A stretch of DNA of 64,000 nucleotides. Origin: Phycomyces nitens. Taxonomy: Eukaryota; Mucoromycota; Mucoromycetes; Mucorales; Phycomycetaceae. Of the stretch, positions 61,079-64,000 are shown piece by piece (the stretch's first letter is position 1; the number at the start of each line of letters is the position of its first letter). Where the stretch lies: positions 5,766,001-5,830,000 of the forward strand of contig JAHRBC010000003.1 in NCBI GenBank assembly GCA_022702545.1, given 5' to 3'. The position numbers were made by a program, and so were the translations under genes. The notes beneath the pieces are model-generated. The model made no database searches and was not told the origin of the DNA. It saw nothing but the letters and a program-made list of their open reading frames with translations.

Positions 61079-64000
61079 GCAAGAAAAGATTACCCATTTC
61101 TATATTTTAGGAAAGTTTCTTGAAAATTACAAAATGTCTAAAAATCAACTATTGATTATTCTTAAAAAAAAATTCATTGTAAACTAAATATTTAATATTC
61201 TTTTTTTCTTCTAGAGCAAGATACTTTATGTATATAAGAAAAATTCGATTGTTACTTTCATTAAAGTAGCTAATTGTATACCAAGTCAAATGAAACATTA
61301 TAAAACATAAAGGAATATAAATATAAATGTTGGTTTGTTTTATTAGACTTACCTCCCATAAGAAATCTCCTTGTAAGAAGTAAAGACTTTTTTTTAATTC
61401 TTATTTTTTCGTGTACTCATAGAAACTATTTTAACAATAAAATTGGATTAAAATAGACAATGTTGGGGCGTACTCAAACGTATCTTGTACCATACAAATA
61501 AATACGGCTGGTTAAAATGGTTTTAGTTTTTGCCTAGAGGAAAATGGCAAACTAGACTAATCGGCTCCATCCGTGACCAAGGAATAAACGGAATCAAAAC
61601 AAGTAATTAAACTTGTGGTATGGTATAGAAGAGCAAGAAACGTAGTCAATACTTCCAAATAACCATCTGTATGACAAAGAATAAAGGGAATGTTAAAGGG
61701 TACATGGACGTTATCATTATCACCATCTAATGATAGAATACGAAGAATAAGGGTGACTAGACAGCATTTCCGGAAGAGATGACTGGATACTTGGACATGG
61801 AATTGTAACCCCATTTTATCATCTACCCAAAAAAAACAAAGGTGGGAAATGGTTGTGGGTCTTATTAATGCTGTTTTCGACTGACATGAAACTTAATTGA
61901 AGCAACACAGATCGTTTACTTTGTATAAACCAAGCATTAAGGTTTTCAGTATTTATTTTTTGATCTATAAAGAAAAAGTGAAACTTTAAATATGCTTTAA
62001 AGAAATGTAATGGTCAGTATATCCGAATCTTATATATAATCAAAGACATTATGCTTGTATGTCAGCAAGTTAATTGAATTGAAGAAACATGATGCGTTTT
62101 TATAATAAAATTCCAGGGCCTTTAATGATCTAATGCTTACAAAAAGGCCCATTCATGGTTAATTTTCTCGAATATGTTAACCATTATCATTGTTCGCTTA
62201 TATTAATCTTTTTACCAAAAAAAATCTTTTTAAAAAAAGTATTTTATGTCTCTGATTCCATGTTTTCGGAAAAATGAGTCTTTACATATGATAAAGAAAC
62301 TTGGTCATACAAGGTCTCTTATGTGTGTTGATTATGTTATCGACTCGTAAATTAAGTTTAGATCCTATAATATATTGCCAGAATACAGCAAAACGTGTAC
62401 CATTCGAGCAGCACACAATTAATAATTGACATATGCGTTCGATTTATCTGTACCTAATATTGCAATACATTGAATCGGCCATCACTTGACGTATCCAACC
62501 TAGAATTACTTGACGCTACTATTTAATCTATAAACTTTTCCGACTATTCGTTTGACAATCAAACATTCTATCATTAGACAATATAAATCCGGACGTTACA
62601 TTTATGATATAACTTGTCTCACAGCATTCCATAATAATGTACACAGAGACCAATTTCTGGGGAGATATTTCTTGGCTTTTCTTTCGAAATTAGTCACTAA
62701 TAAATCTCTTGTTTTTATTTGAACCGACAATTTTCAAAAAAAAAAATCAAATGTTTATATTTTAGTTGTATTTATTCAGCATATTCCAGCCTAAAACTTA
62801 AATTAAAGAACGTATCTTTAAACATGCATGTGTGGCGTCTGGTTTTAATCAATTGTATTCCACCTTAATGTTTTGGTGAGCCACATTATACATATTCGCC
62901 GGCTAGCATGATAGATACTACTCTAAACGCACCAGAACCATTTCAATAGCATTATATATAATGTGCCAAGGTTGACTTGTAAAGATAAAATACATTCAAG
63001 CAAGTAAATGTACGTGTGTAAAAAATTACTTTCTTGTATTTTATGTAGAAAATCATATACTATGGGTCCCATAGTTTTTTTTAGGGTCTAGTAATGAAAA
63101 ATGGTCGGATACTTGGGCATCAACTTATTTTGAGGGGAAGAATATATCAGGTTATGTGCATATTTTTACATACCTTAATCACCTGCAATATATTGTCTCT
63201 ATAAATCTGCAGTTGTTCTGTAAGATGAAAAAAAAATCTTACGAATTATATAATGTATTGCCTATAGTATATATTTCATTTTATTGAATTATTGCACGCC
63301 ACAAAAAAGAAAAAGAAAAAAAGGTTCCAGAGAAACCAGATCTTTCTCATTCTCTCTTGGATTTAGTTTTTTTTTAAAAAAAAAAAGAATCGAAAGACTC
63401 GTTACTCTTTAGTGCTCTCTTGATATTCTTATTCATCTTTACATTATTAATCGCTAATAAATAAAGCCATCAAGGAGATTTCTTTGGTGATATTCAAACA
63501 CATTAGATGCCGGGCATCTATTTAATTTTTATATTAACAATGATGTTTTATAAATATCACTGATTGTTGACTTTGGGAGTACTTGCAATAAAAGCCAATT
63601 CATAACAATATTAAAGATTGTTGGATATTTATAATGTATTCTACTTGAACGTCTGTAGCCTGTGTTAAAAGCTATTTGGCTCAATGGTCTATTGACTTAA
63701 ATCTATCTATGGTGAGCCAGCTATAGATCACTTGATCCGCCCAAGCTTTCAAAATGTACAAAATGCAAAAATGATTCAAGAGTTTGATAGCCTAAAGAGT
63801 ATAGTGAATAAATCTAGCCTTGGGTTGATTTTAATAATGATTTTGTAAATCAAACTCTGAAATACACCAACTCTTTTGATTTCTGATATTGGTGAGAACA
63901 TTGCTGAAGACGGATATATTTTGGCTGTGCTTGACCTTGATAATCAACATTGGTCTCTAGACATTACAGCTTGGTTGTTGTAAGCCAGATGATTCCCACT

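Larger units (their letters stand above)
55701..64000. other. 8.3-kb AT-rich stretch without recognisable genes
   Basis: No gene, RNA gene or transposon core was recognised. Open frames stay below about 125 codons (the longest, near 55647-56018, overlaps the PAS gene start and has no known motif; 61557-61814 on the minus strand is open for 85 codons but also unmatched). Poly-A/T tracts and TA runs are frequent. One perfect hairpin lies at 56469-56494 and one AAT microsatellite at 61042-61077. The change from one gene per 2 kb to none is abrupt. Confidence 0.6.

Noticed and set aside
61557..61814. 85-codon minus-strand open frame as an exon
   Set aside because: No matching splice partners or motif; in gene-free AT-rich DNA an open frame of this length can arise by chance.

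Overview
This window reads as nuclear DNA of an early-diverging fungus, most likely Mucoromycota (Mucorales-like). The fungal markers are a KRE2/MNT1-family mannosyltransferase, an RVS161-type BAR protein, a yeast-style ceramide synthase and Mediator subunit 13. Two features argue against Ascomycota and Basidiomycota: a true calreticulin ending in KDEL and an SLC49/FLVCR-type transporter. Genes are split by many short introns (about 45-100 bases, GT...AG, two apparent GC...AG). I placed exons by eye; every multi-exon model sums to an intact reading frame, but single junctions may be a few bases off. No prokaryotic features, CRISPR arrays, rRNA or tRNA genes were seen.

Layout. 1-486: 3' end of a Ras GTPase. 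0.5-9.2 kb: gene-poor, with relics of two Tc1/mariner families; one relic is present as two nearly identical inverted arms. 9.2-29.8 kb: gene-dense: RVS161-like BAR protein (-), MED13 (+), TMEM70-like mitochondrial protein (-), pantothenate synthetase (+), ceramide synthase (-), calreticulin (+), a probable pseudokinase (+), a Ded1/DDX3-type helicase (+) and D-aminoacyl-tRNA deacylase (-). 29.8-31.9 kb: a 2.2 kb repeat-bearing gap with a possible solo LTR.

31.9-55.7 kb: gene-dense again: cytosolic PheRS alpha (+), TXNDC9/phosducin-like protein (+), FLVCR-like transporter (-), SLC35F-like transporter (-), KRE2-type mannosyltransferase (+), SRP receptor alpha (+), mitochondrial TyrRS (+), BRX1 (-), a BTB/CAP-Gly protein (-) and a PAS protein (-). 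55.7-64 kb: an AT-rich stretch with no recognisable gene.

Most genes are unrelated housekeeping functions packed with 100-400 base spacers. Loose functional themes are the ER/secretory pathway (calreticulin, SRP receptor, ceramide synthase, Golgi mannosyltransferase), translation (PheRS, mitochondrial TyrRS, DTD, Ded1, BRX1) and mitochondria (TMEM70-like next to PanC). I found no convincing evidence for a wholly new multi-gene system. The best leads are the kinase-fold protein lacking its catalytic Asp, the BTB plus CAP-Gly fusion, the inverted duplication of an already dead transposon, and an ER-stress-type promoter motif in front of calreticulin.
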